This document shows positions 26,034 through 33,972 of a stretch of DNA of 57,087 bases, in pieces (position 1 is the stretch's first letter; the number at the start of each line of letters is the position of its first letter). The notes beneath the pieces were generated by a model. That model was not told where the DNA came from and searched no databases. It saw only the letters and a list, made by a program, of their open reading frames with translations. The position numbers and the translations under genes are program-made. Location of the stretch: assembly GCA_034665745.1 (NCBI GenBank), contig JAXDJJ010000034.1, forward strand, positions 1-57,087, in the 5' to 3' direction. The stretch comes from JAXDJJ01 sp034665745 (GTDB lineage Bacteria; Actinomycetota; CADDZG01; WHSQ01).

Positions 26034-27395
26034 CTAGATCGCGCCCGGTGCCAGGCGGTAGAAGCCTATCGAGCCGGTGATGATGTTGACCTTCTGGAGG
26101 TCCCACAGCTGGATCTCGTGGTCGAGGCCGGCCCTTCGGACCTTGTGCTTCCACTGTTTGATCCAGTCGTTCTTGAACTTCGCCTTGAACGCGATCGGAT
26201 CGGTGGGTTCGCGCCTGGCCATGATCACGCCCTTCTGAAGCCGCTCTTCTTTCGTCATGTGGTTGGCCTTCTGGACGTCCCCCGGTGACCAGTACGTGCC
26301 ATCGGCGGGTTCCTCGGCCGAGCCCAGGACGATCGCGTAAGCCCCGGCATCACCCGACGAGATCTGTGCGCCGGCCTGAAGACCGAGAACCGCGACCAAG
26401 AGGGCCGCGAACATGTACGGGAGAGCCCCACCGGCGCGCATGACGGCGCTCCCATCGGCGAGGGCGAGAAGGTTCGACACGCGAGCGGGCACACGGCCCC
26501 CACCGAACGCGAGGACGACGTCCATCCGCCCCCGGCGCCCTTTGCGCAGCTCGCATAAGCGAACGAGCCCAGAGGCGACCGAAAGGGGATCTCCGGTCAG
26601 ACCGACAGCCCGCCTGTCCGCTTCGACCTCCCGGTCGGCGAGCAGCCGCCGGTAAGCGATGTGGGCAACGGGGTTCCATGCCACCAGGTCCCGCATGAAG
26701 CCGGCAGAGAACGCAACCTGAACGTCCCGTGCCTCGAGGTGAGCGATCTCGTGAGCGAGGATCCCTTCGAGTTCTGCCCTGTCGAGTTCGCTGAGCAACT
26801 CGGGCGAGATCAGTATGCGACCACCCTTTCCGGCGACCGCGAAGGCGCCGGAGTTCCCCGGGGGCATGACGAGTACGGCCGGGACCTTGGAGAGACGGGA
26901 GCGGTCCGTGAGCATCTCGACCATCATCCGCACGTCGCCCTCGTCGCCCGAGCCCAAGGGGCGACTCCGATGGATCAACCTGCGAACGAGCATCGTTCCT
27001 ATCGCGCGCCGGATCAGCATCAGTGAACTGACCGAGAGGCCGATCCACAACATCCATGCCCCGGCGGTCTCCGACAAGGCGTACGCCGTAACCACGTTCT
27101 TATCGTTAGCAAGGAAGAGGACATGAAGTAGATCCCTCGAGCCATCCAGCAAGCTTTGATTGACCGGCCGCAGCACGGCAACGACAGGCAGCGCCGCGTG
27201 GTCGAAGCTCACCGCTGCGATCAAAGGAAGAAGCAACGGGAGGATAAGAAGAAGGCCCGAGGCGAGTCCCCCGGGCCTGCGGATCAGACGACGCAGAAAT
27301 AGAACGGCAAGAAGAGTCACCGTCGATACGGCAAGGATGACGATCCAAGCCGAGTCGCCCTCGATAGCGAGGACGGTCGGCGACGCGCTAGTCAC
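26034..27395 (-). CDS. M56/BlaR1-like membrane metallopeptidase
   Basis: A 453-residue membrane-bound zinc peptidase. Two or more hydrophobic segments (about 15-35, 45-65, 105-130) precede the catalytic part with HEIAHLEARD, the HExxH motif, and a downstream Glu in DREVEADRRAVGL. Another membrane segment lies near 320-340. Unlike staphylococcal BlaR1 it has no penicillin-binding sensor domain; the C-terminal tail is short and of unknown role. The GTG start directly follows the BlaI-like repressor stop, so the two form a sensor-protease/repressor pair. The signal sensed is unknown. Confidence 0.85.
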   Translation of the reverse strand: MTSASPTVLAIEGDSAWIVILAVSTVTLLAVLFLRRLIRRPGGLASGLLLILPLLLPLIAAVSFDHAALPVVAVLRPVNQSLLDGSRDLLHVLFLANDKNVVTAYALSETAGAWMLWIGLSVSSLMLIRRAIGTMLVRRLIHRSRPLGSGDEGDVRMMVEMLTDRSRLSKVPAVLVMPPGNSGAFAVAGKGGRILISPELLSELDRAELEGILAHEIAHLEARDVQVAFSAGFMRDLVAWNPVAHIAYRRLLADREVEADRRAVGLTGDPLSVASGLVRLCELRKGRRGRMDVVLAFGGGRVPARVSNLLALADGSAVMRAGGALPYMFAALLVAVLGLQAGAQISSGDAGAYAIVLGSAEEPADGTYWSPGDVQKANHMTKEERLQKGVIMARREPTDPIAFKAKFKNDWIKQWKHKVRRAGLDHEIQLWDLQKVNIITGSIGFYRLAPGAI

Positions 27396-27803
27396 TCAGT
27401 CGTTGCCCTTCACTCTCCGTTGATCGATCGCGTCCCTGAGACGGTCGATCACCTCGCTGTCTTCCTTCTCGACCCGGTCGATGAAGTAAGCGACCGCTGG
27501 ATCCGGGAAGTGGTTCACGAGCCAGTCCACGACCGACTTGACCGTGGACCGGGCATATTGCTCGCGCGTGACTACCGCGACGTAACGGTGAGCGGGTTGA
27601 TCCTCGATCCGTCTGACTAGGCCCTTGTCCGCGAGACGGCCCAGGGTCGTCATGACTGTGGTGTACGCAAGTGGGCGCGCGTCCCCTAGAGATTTGTGGA
27701 CGTCACGAACGGTTACTTCACCCGTGTCCCATACGACGTCCATGATCTCGGCCTCGAGCGGCCCGAGCACCTCGGCCAAGCTGTGCTTGCGACGTGGCGT
27801 CAT
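27396..27803 (-). CDS. BlaI/MecI family transcriptional repressor
   Basis: A 135-residue winged-helix repressor. The helix-turn-helix region reads LGPLEAEIMDVVWDTGEVTVRDVHKSLGDARPLAYTTVMTTLGRLADKGLVRR, the clear BlaI/MecI pattern; the C-terminal helices (about 85-130) would form the dimer. The second of two close ATGs (27803) is chosen because AGGGGGG lies six bases before it. The gene is coupled to a BlaR-like M56 peptidase downstream. A BlaI-like operator lies about 50 bases upstream, implying autoregulation relieved by proteolysis. Confidence 0.92.
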   Translation of the reverse strand: MTPRRKHSLAEVLGPLEAEIMDVVWDTGEVTVRDVHKSLGDARPLAYTTVMTTLGRLADKGLVRRIEDQPAHRYVAVVTREQYARSTVKSVVDWLVNHFPDPAVAYFIDRVEKEDSEVIDRLRDAIDQRRVKGND

Positions 27804-27835
27804 CTGCATCCCCCCTGGATGGCTGGAGACGAATC

Positions 27836-27852
27836 CTATGCCCGGGGCATAG
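27836..27852. promoter_or_regulatory. Palindrome in the blaI leader
   Basis: A perfect inverted repeat, CTATGCC-CGG-GGCATAG, lies directly next to the BlaI-type operator and 33 bases before the blaI start. It could be a second protein-binding site or an RNA hairpin in the leader. No T-tract follows, so it is not a terminator. Confidence 0.45.
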
Positions 27853-27854
27853 GT

Positions 27855-27868
27855 ACTACAAATGTAGT
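27855..27868. promoter_or_regulatory. BlaI-type operator
   Basis: A perfect dyad, ACTACA-AA-TGTAGT, matches the known BlaI/MecI operator pattern TACTACAnnTGTAGTA. It lies between the end of apgM and the blaI start, where a repressor would control the blaI-M56 pair. I cannot place -35 and -10 boxes with confidence. Confidence 0.7.
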
Positions 27869-27874
27869 TGCCGG

Positions 27875-29164
27875 CTAGTCGCGGCTGATCTTGACCAGGT
27901 TCGGCATGATCTCCGGGCCCATGAGATGCCCCATGGCGCCTTTGCGGGAGGCGGTTTCGCCATAGGTCTTCACCTGATCGGCACTTACGTTGCCTCCTGC
28001 TATCAGCAGTGGGACGGGCCCGTCGGTGTGGGCCTTGCGCGCGCAGCTCGTGGAGTGGTCGGCGGTCACGGCAACGATGCTTCGCTTGAGGTCGAGCTCG
28101 TCCAGGAGAGCAGCGAAGAAGATGGAGTCGATCTCTTCGATGCTGGCGATCTTGCCCTCGTGATCGCCGTCGTGGGCCGGAACATCGGGGCCCTTGATGT
28201 GGATGTACAGGCCGTCGTATCCCTCGATCGCTTCGAGCGCCAGGGCGGCCCACTTCTCGTACTGCTCAGCAGCCGGGATGCCCGTCGGCGCTTCGACGAT
28301 GCCCATCCCGGTGAGACGCGCGATACCCAACTCGACGGGCATCTCGACGAAACAACCCATCTCGGGGCCGAACTTCTCCTTGAACGGCACGAGATCGGGA
28401 AGGTGGTCTCCCCCATCGCGGGTAAGGATGAAGTTGCCCGGTAGCTTTCCCACGGCGGCCCGTTTCTTGTTGACCTCGGATGCTTCGAGGACTTCGAAGG
28501 ACGCTCGCAGCCATTCATTAGTGAGGCGCGACGCGCTCTGGGCGGGTTCGTCACCTTCGTGACCGGCAACGGGCGCGACATGAACGACGTGGTTGTCGAA
28601 TGTCTCCAACGCGACCCCGAGTGCTCCCTGCCGTCCGTAAGCCGGGTCTGAATTCTCGACCTCGGCAGACAGTGGACCCTCTTCGCTGCGGATGACGAGA
28701 ACCCCGCGGTGACCGATCGTCGCGCGGAAGTCGAACGACGCCCCAGGGATCGAAACTTTCTCCTGGACCTCGGCTGCGAGGGCGTGGGCTTCCTCAGAGC
28801 TGAGGTCGCGGCCCACCCTGCGGTCCTGGATCGCCCAGCCGTCACCATCCTTCTCGACCGTTGCGAAGTTGACGCGGTATGCCAGATCTCCTTGCTTCAC
28901 ATCGAGACCTGCGCCGACCGCCTCGAGGGGACCGCGACCGGTGTGATGCTCGTGCGGGTCGTAGCCGAGGATCGAGAACACCGCGATATCGGATTCCGGA
29001 GCGATGCCCTTGCCGACAGTTGTGACGTAACCGTTGATGCCGCGCGCGGCAAGGCTGTCGAGATGTGGCGTGTGAGCGGCCTCGAGAGGGGTCTTGCCGT
29101 TCAAGGCATCTAGCGGGTCGTCCCCCAGCCCGTCGAGGATGACGTAGACGATCTTCTTAAGCAC
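27875..29164 (-). CDS. apgM: Archaeal-type 2,3-bisphosphoglycerate-independent phosphoglycerate mutase
   Basis: This enzyme interconverts 3- and 2-phosphoglycerate in glycolysis. The 429-residue protein belongs to the alkaline phosphatase superfamily branch typical of Archaea (ApgM). It has YVILDGLGDDP at the N-terminal metal site, GKGIAPESDIAVFSILGYDP, IHIKGPDVPAHDGD and VTADHSTSC with further metal ligands. The GTG start follows the gene order gap-pgk-tpi, 3 bases downstream of the tpi stop, so four glycolytic steps share one operon. Most Actinobacteria use the cofactor-dependent GpmA type encoded elsewhere. Confidence 0.93.
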   Translation of the reverse strand: MLKKIVYVILDGLGDDPLDALNGKTPLEAAHTPHLDSLAARGINGYVTTVGKGIAPESDIAVFSILGYDPHEHHTGRGPLEAVGAGLDVKQGDLAYRVNFATVEKDGDGWAIQDRRVGRDLSSEEAHALAAEVQEKVSIPGASFDFRATIGHRGVLVIRSEEGPLSAEVENSDPAYGRQGALGVALETFDNHVVHVAPVAGHEGDEPAQSASRLTNEWLRASFEVLEASEVNKKRAAVGKLPGNFILTRDGGDHLPDLVPFKEKFGPEMGCFVEMPVELGIARLTGMGIVEAPTGIPAAEQYEKWAALALEAIEGYDGLYIHIKGPDVPAHDGDHEGKIASIEEIDSIFFAALLDELDLKRSIVAVTADHSTSCARKAHTDGPVPLLIAGGNVSADQVKTYGETASRKGAMGHLMGPEIMPNLVKISRD

Positions 29165-29167
29165 GAA

Positions 29168-29938
29168 CTAACCCTTCGTCGCTTTGACGATGGCGGCGAA
29201 CTCCTGGGCTTCGAGAGAAGCACCGCCGACGAGAGCACCATCGATGTCCGGTTGGCCCATCAACGTTGCCGCGTTACCGGATTTCACGCTGCCGCCATAG
29301 AGGATGCGCATCCCTTGCGCGACGTCATCCCCCACCGAGCTACCGAGAACCTTGCGGATGTACGCGATCGTCGACTGAGCGTCTTCGGGAGTTGCGGTCT
29401 TCCCCGTCCCGATGGCCCAGATGGGCTCGTAGGCGACTACCGCCTTGGCAGCAACCTCGGGCTTCACTCCCTCGAACGTGGCCCTCACCTGGCCTTCGAC
29501 CTTGAACTCGGTCGCGCCGGACTCGTGTTCCTGCTCGGTCTCGCCGCAACAGACGATGGGGAGCAGTCCGTTCGCGAAGGCAGCTTTCACCTTCATGTTG
29601 ATGTCGTTATCGGTCTCCTTGAAGATCCCCCTGCGCTCGCTGTGACCGAGAATGACGTAGTCGACATCGAGCGACTTCAGCATCGAGCCCGAGACCTCGC
29701 CGGTAAACGCGCCTTCCTTCTCGTGATGCATGTTCTGCGCCCCGAGGCCGAATTGGTAGCGGTCCGAGTCGATCAAGGTCTGGATCGTGCGCAACGCGGT
29801 GAACGGGGGGCACACGACGACCTCGACCCGATCGAAGTTGTGACCTGCAAGCTCGTGCGCAAGCCCTTGCACCAGCCGCATGGCGTCGAGATGCGTCTTG
29901 TTCATCTTCCAGTTGCCCGCGATCAATGGGGTTCTCAT
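29168..29938 (-). CDS. tpiA: Triosephosphate isomerase
   Basis: Interconverts dihydroxyacetone phosphate and glyceraldehyde 3-phosphate. The 256-residue barrel has the substrate-binding GNWKMNKT near residue 8, catalytic His in GHSERR, catalytic Glu in AYEPIWAIGTGKTA (with the lid loop), and the phosphate-binding YGGSVK and LVGGASL ends. The ATG directly abuts the pgk stop and the stop is 3 bases from apgM, so it sits mid-operon. Confidence 0.97.
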   Translation of the reverse strand: MRTPLIAGNWKMNKTHLDAMRLVQGLAHELAGHNFDRVEVVVCPPFTALRTIQTLIDSDRYQFGLGAQNMHHEKEGAFTGEVSGSMLKSLDVDYVILGHSERRGIFKETDNDINMKVKAAFANGLLPIVCCGETEQEHESGATEFKVEGQVRATFEGVKPEVAAKAVVAYEPIWAIGTGKTATPEDAQSTIAYIRKVLGSSVGDDVAQGMRILYGGSVKSGNAATLMGQPDIDGALVGGASLEAQEFAAIVKATKG

Positions 29939-31123
29939 CTAGTTGCCTTTCCTCAGTACTGCGATCCCGGGGAGATCTTTCCCCTCCAACAGTTCTAGCG
30001 ATGCGCCACCCCCGGTCGAGAGGTGTGACACAGCATCCGTCATGTTCATCTGGCGAAGAGCGGCGGCCGAGTCTCCCCCACCTGCCACGGTGTAGGCGCC
30101 CCGCCCGGTCGCACGGCCCACGGCTCGAGCCACGTCGCGCGTACCGTGTGAATAGGCCTCGATCTCGAAGATGCCCATCGGGCCGTTCCACAGGACGGTC
30201 TTCGCGGCTTCGATCGCGGCCCCGAACGTACGCGCGCTATCGGGTCCTATGTCCACCCCCATGCGGTCCCCGATGCGATCCAGCGCCACCGTTTCGTGGG
30301 CCGCACCTTCATCTGGACCGTCCGCGGCAACCACGTCGGTCGGCAACAAGATGTCGACCCCTCGCCCCTCGGCCGTCTTCAGCACATCGGCCACCTCGGA
30401 AACACGATCGGACTCGACCAGCGAGCGACCCACATCATGTCCCTGAGCAACGAGCAGCGTGAACGCCATCGCCCCACCGATGCAGATCGTGTCCACTCGT
30501 TCGAGCAGGTTCCCGATGACCGCCAACTTGTCCGAGACCTTCGCCCCGCCGAGTACCGCGACGAACGGACGATCTGGCTCGTGCAGCAAGCGTTCGAGTT
30601 TGGCGACCTCGTCGGCAAGGAGCAGCCCAGCCGCCGATGGCAATCGCTCGGCGACACCGACCACGGATGCGTGGGCACGGTGTGCCGCGCCGAAGGCATC
30701 ATCGACGTAGACCTCGGCGAGGCCCGCTAGGGCATCGGCGAAGGCCGGGTCGTTAGCTTCCTCGCCTGGCTCGAAACGAAGATTCTCGAGAAGAACGACA
30801 TCGGCCAGCGATGCGCTTGCGGCTTGGGCTTCCGGACCGACAACGTCGGAAACGCTCCGCACCTCGCGCTCGAGCATCTGCGAAAGGGCGCGACCGATGG
30901 GAGCGAGTCGAAGGTCGTCGACGACCGTGCCTCTCGGACGGCCCAGGTGTGAGCACACCGTCAGTCGCGCACCCTTCGCTAGCAAAGCCTCGAGGGTTGG
31001 CACGGCGGAACGGATCCGCATGTCATCGGTGATGTGGCCATCGTTCAACGGCACGTTGAAGTCACACCTGACGAGGACGCGCTTGCCTGCGACCTCGAGG
31101 TCGTCGATCGTGGGGAGAGACAA
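29939..31123 (-). CDS. pgk: Phosphoglycerate kinase
   Basis: Makes ATP from 1,3-bisphosphoglycerate. The 394-residue enzyme starts at a TTG (SLPTIDDLEVAGKRVLVRCDFNVPL) 8 bases after the gap stop; no ATG or GTG gives a conserved N-terminus. Motifs are RCDFNVPL and HLGRPRG in the N lobe, GGAKVSDKLAVI in the hinge region, and the nucleotide-binding AGGGDSAAAL and STGGGASLELLEG in the C lobe. It lies between gap and tpiA. The rare TTG start may lower its translation relative to gap. Confidence 0.96.
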   Translation of the reverse strand: MSLPTIDDLEVAGKRVLVRCDFNVPLNDGHITDDMRIRSAVPTLEALLAKGARLTVCSHLGRPRGTVVDDLRLAPIGRALSQMLEREVRSVSDVVGPEAQAASASLADVVLLENLRFEPGEEANDPAFADALAGLAEVYVDDAFGAAHRAHASVVGVAERLPSAAGLLLADEVAKLERLLHEPDRPFVAVLGGAKVSDKLAVIGNLLERVDTICIGGAMAFTLLVAQGHDVGRSLVESDRVSEVADVLKTAEGRGVDILLPTDVVAADGPDEGAAHETVALDRIGDRMGVDIGPDSARTFGAAIEAAKTVLWNGPMGIFEIEAYSHGTRDVARAVGRATGRGAYTVAGGGDSAAALRQMNMTDAVSHLSTGGGASLELLEGKDLPGIAVLRKGN

Positions 31124-31131
31124 CTCGGCGG

Positions 31132-32139
31132 CTAGAGCTTGGAAGCGACGAGCTCGGTGAGATCTACGAGGCGGTTCGAGTAGCCCCACTCGTTGTCGTA
31201 CCAGCCGAGCACCTTGACCAGGTTGCCGTTGGCCATCGTCGAGAGCCCATCGATGATGCACGAGTGCGGATTACCGACGATGTCGCTCGAGACGATCGGG
31301 TCCTCGGTGTATTCGAGGATGCCCTTCATGCCAGCAGATTGTGCCGTCTCGCGGAACGCGTTGTTCACGTCTTCTTTCGTAACCTCGGACCCGAGGACCG
31401 CGACTATGTCGGTGATCGAACCGTCGGGCACGGGAACGCGCAGAGAGAGTCCATCTAGACGCCCTTTGAGCTCTGGCATCGCCAGCGACGCAGCCTTCGC
31501 GGCCCCCGTGGTGGTCGGGATGATGTTGATCGCCGCGGCGCGCGAGCGACGAAGGTCGTCGCGTGCAAGGTCCAGAGTGTTCTGATCGTTCGTGTACGCG
31601 TGACAGGTCGTCATGAAGCCCTTCTCGATGCCCCAGTTGTCCTGAAGCACCTTGGCGAGAGGAACGACGCAGTTCGTCGTGCACGACGCATTGGAGATGA
31701 CGTGGTGGTTCGCGGGGTCGTAGCTGTCGTGGTTGACGCCCATAACGATCGTGACGTCCTCGTCCTTCGCGGGGGCCGAGATGATGACCTTCTTAGCGCC
31801 GCCCGCGATGTGCTTTTCGGCATCGGCCTTCTTCGTGAAGAAGCCGGTGGACTCGATGACCAGGTCCACCCCGAGGTCGCCCCACGGGAGATTCCCCGGG
31901 TCACGCTCGCTCAAGAGCTTGACGTCGGCGCCGTCGATCGTGAAGCCGCCGTCGGTGAGCTTGACTTCCTTGCCCAGGCGGCCGTGGACCGAGTCGTACT
32001 TGAGCAGGTGAGCCATCGTCTCGGCATCGCCGAGGTCGTTCAGCGCAACGAGCTCGAGATCCGAGCCTTTGGCGCTCATCGCCCGGTAGAAGTTGCGGCC
32101 GATACGGCCGAATCCGTTGATCCCTATGCGCGTCGCCAC
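31132..32139 (-). CDS. gap: Glyceraldehyde-3-phosphate dehydrogenase
   Basis: NAD-dependent glycolytic dehydrogenase of 335 residues. It shows the Rossmann motif GINGFGRIGRNFYRA, the catalytic SNASCTTNCVVPLAKVL, and the C-terminal WYDNEWGYSNRLVDL. The residue after the second strand is in LVALNDLGD, the Asn-Asp pattern of glycolytic (NAD) forms. The GTG start is supported by GGAGGG at 7-base spacing. It leads the gap-pgk-tpi-apgM operon. In many relatives whiA lies just upstream, but here yvcK does. Confidence 0.97.
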   Translation of the reverse strand: MATRIGINGFGRIGRNFYRAMSAKGSDLELVALNDLGDAETMAHLLKYDSVHGRLGKEVKLTDGGFTIDGADVKLLSERDPGNLPWGDLGVDLVIESTGFFTKKADAEKHIAGGAKKVIISAPAKDEDVTIVMGVNHDSYDPANHHVISNASCTTNCVVPLAKVLQDNWGIEKGFMTTCHAYTNDQNTLDLARDDLRRSRAAAINIIPTTTGAAKAASLAMPELKGRLDGLSLRVPVPDGSITDIVAVLGSEVTKEDVNNAFRETAQSAGMKGILEYTEDPIVSSDIVGNPHSCIIDGLSTMANGNLVKVLGWYDNEWGYSNRLVDLTELVASKL

Positions 32140-32194
32140 TGACGTCCCTCCTGAGGATTTGGGGGTATTTGGAGGGCCATCCTAAAGCACCGCC

Positions 32195-33079
32195 CTAAGT
32201 CAGCCCCCGGAGGACCTCCGCTAGGCGCCCTGGATCGTGAGCACCCGCTGCGTTCGCGACATCCGCGGCCACGACCTCCATGCCAAGGAAATCCAGAGCC
32301 TTCATATCTACCTCGACCCCGTCGGTGGGCAGCTCAGGCGATTGCACCAGGACCGTGTCGACGCAGAAGGCTCCCGCGTGCGCCAAGAGTGCTTGGACGT
32401 GACTTGCCGCATCTAGGGATTCCGTCTCGCCCTTCTGCTGGCGAGCGTTGCAGACGAAGACCCGGCGGGCCTTGGTCTCTTGCAGCGCGGTGCGGATGCC
32501 CGGGACAAGCAAGGTTGCGATCAGACTCGTGAACAGACTCCCGGGACCGAGGATCACTTGATCCGCGCCGAGGACTGCGTCGACTGCGGCCTGGGGCGCA
32601 AGGGGGTCCGTAGGCTCGAGATAGACAGCTTGGATCGGATCCTTCGTCTGCGCGACCGCCACCTGTCCCTTGACCTCGCCACCGTTCACGCGTGCGTACA
32701 AGGTGACCAGCTCGGACGTAGCCGGAAGCACTCGCCCATCCACTCCAAGGAGCTCGCCGGCTTGCGCAACCGCCTCGGCGAAATCGCCGGTGCGCTCGGT
32801 GAGGGCCGCGATCACGAGGTTGCCGATCGTGTGACCGGTCAGCGCGCCACTGTCGAAACGGTGCTGGAACAGCTCGGCCAACCCCTCCTTGGTCGCCAAC
32901 GCGACGAGACAGTTCCTGATGTCACCTGGTGGTGGGACACCTAGCTCCCGGGTGATCCGCCCCGATGAACCGCCGTCGTCCGCCACCGTTACGACCGCTG
33001 CGATCTCGTCCGCATATATCCGGGCGGCGCGCAATGACGCGGCGAGGCCGTGCCCGCCGCCAAGACCGACTACCTTCAC
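32195..33079 (-). CDS. YvcK/CofD-like gluconeogenesis factor
   Basis: A 294-residue member of the YvcK family, a UDP-sugar-binding regulator needed for normal morphology and growth on gluconeogenic carbon in Firmicutes and linked to cell-wall control in mycobacteria (CuvA). The hallmark N-terminus VVGLGGGHGLAASLRAARIY and the VADDGGSSGRITRELGVPPPGDIRNCL block are intact, as is LGPGSLFTSLIA. The GTG start overlaps the rapZ stop (GTGA). In the standard order whiA follows; here the next gene, 55 bases away, is gap. Confidence 0.93.
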   Translation of the reverse strand: MKVVGLGGGHGLAASLRAARIYADEIAAVVTVADDGGSSGRITRELGVPPPGDIRNCLVALATKEGLAELFQHRFDSGALTGHTIGNLVIAALTERTGDFAEAVAQAGELLGVDGRVLPATSELVTLYARVNGGEVKGQVAVAQTKDPIQAVYLEPTDPLAPQAAVDAVLGADQVILGPGSLFTSLIATLLVPGIRTALQETKARRVFVCNARQQKGETESLDAASHVQALLAHAGAFCVDTVLVQSPELPTDGVEVDMKALDFLGMEVVAADVANAAGAHDPGRLAEVLRGLT

Positions 33080-33972
33080 GGGCTCACCGGCGGGCGATGA
33101 ACGTCACGGTGGATGACAGTTGCAGCGAAACCCTTCTCCTTGATGAACGCGCCGATCTCTTCAGCAAGTACAACCGAACGATGCCGCCCGCCCGTGCATC
33201 CAACGGCCACGGTCAGGTAATGGCGACCCTCGCCCTGGAACCCTGGCAGCAGCATCGCGAACAGGTCCTTCGTGCGCGCCAGGAAATCTTGGGTTGTGTC
33301 CTTATCGAGAACGTAGTCACGCACGCCAGTTTCCAGGCCGGTTAGGTCCCGCAACTCCTCCACCCAGTGCGGGTTCGGCAGGAAGCGCACGTCGAGAACG
33401 ATGTCGGCATCGAGGGGCAATCCGAACTTGTAGCCGAACGACACGACCGCGGTGGTCAGCCCATCGCTGAGGGTCGCTCCTTCGAACAGGGCCCCGATCT
33501 TCGTGCGAAGGTCCCGCACGGACAGGTTCGAGGTGTCGAGGATCACGTCCGCCCCCTCGCGGAATCGGCCCATGAGCTCGCGCTCACGTTGGATGCCAAC
33601 GACGATCCTGTCCTCGGGGGCAAGCGGATGCACCCGACGGTTCGCATCGAAGCGACGCACCAGCACGTCGTCGGATGCTTCGAGGAACACCATCCGGAAG
33701 TTGCAGACGTCATGGCGAAGCTTCTCGAGCTCCTTCGCCGCTTCATTGAAGAACGTGCCGCCGCGGGCATCGATGACGAGAGCCATCCGTTTGATGTCGT
33801 TGCCCGGAGCCAGGGCCAAGGAGAGCATCTTCGAGATCAGCGCGGGTGGAAGGTTGTCGATGACGAACCAGCCAAGGTCCTCGAGGGCCTTAGCTGCCTC
33901 GGACCGTCCGGCACCGGACAGACCGGTGATGACGGAAACATCGACCTCACGCGCCCGTCGCCTCACGTTCAC
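33076..33972 (-). CDS. rapZ: RapZ/YvcJ family nucleotide-binding protein
   Basis: A 298-residue P-loop protein. In E. coli RapZ binds small RNAs and directs RNase E; actinobacterial homologues are less understood. Walker A is GLSGAGRSEAAKALEDLGWFVIDNLPP, with Arg replacing the usual Lys, as is common in Actinobacteria. The C-terminal domain has VSFGYKFGLPLDADIVLDVRFLPNP and VGCTGGRHRSVVLAEEI, the second phosphate-like site. The GTG start overlaps the uvrC stop and its stop overlaps yvcK, so all three are translationally coupled. Confidence 0.94.
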   Translation of the reverse strand: MNVRRRAREVDVSVITGLSGAGRSEAAKALEDLGWFVIDNLPPALISKMLSLALAPGNDIKRMALVIDARGGTFFNEAAKELEKLRHDVCNFRMVFLEASDDVLVRRFDANRRVHPLAPEDRIVVGIQRERELMGRFREGADVILDTSNLSVRDLRTKIGALFEGATLSDGLTTAVVSFGYKFGLPLDADIVLDVRFLPNPHWVEELRDLTGLETGVRDYVLDKDTTQDFLARTKDLFAMLLPGFQGEGRHYLTVAVGCTGGRHRSVVLAEEIGAFIKEKGFAATVIHRDVHRPPVSP

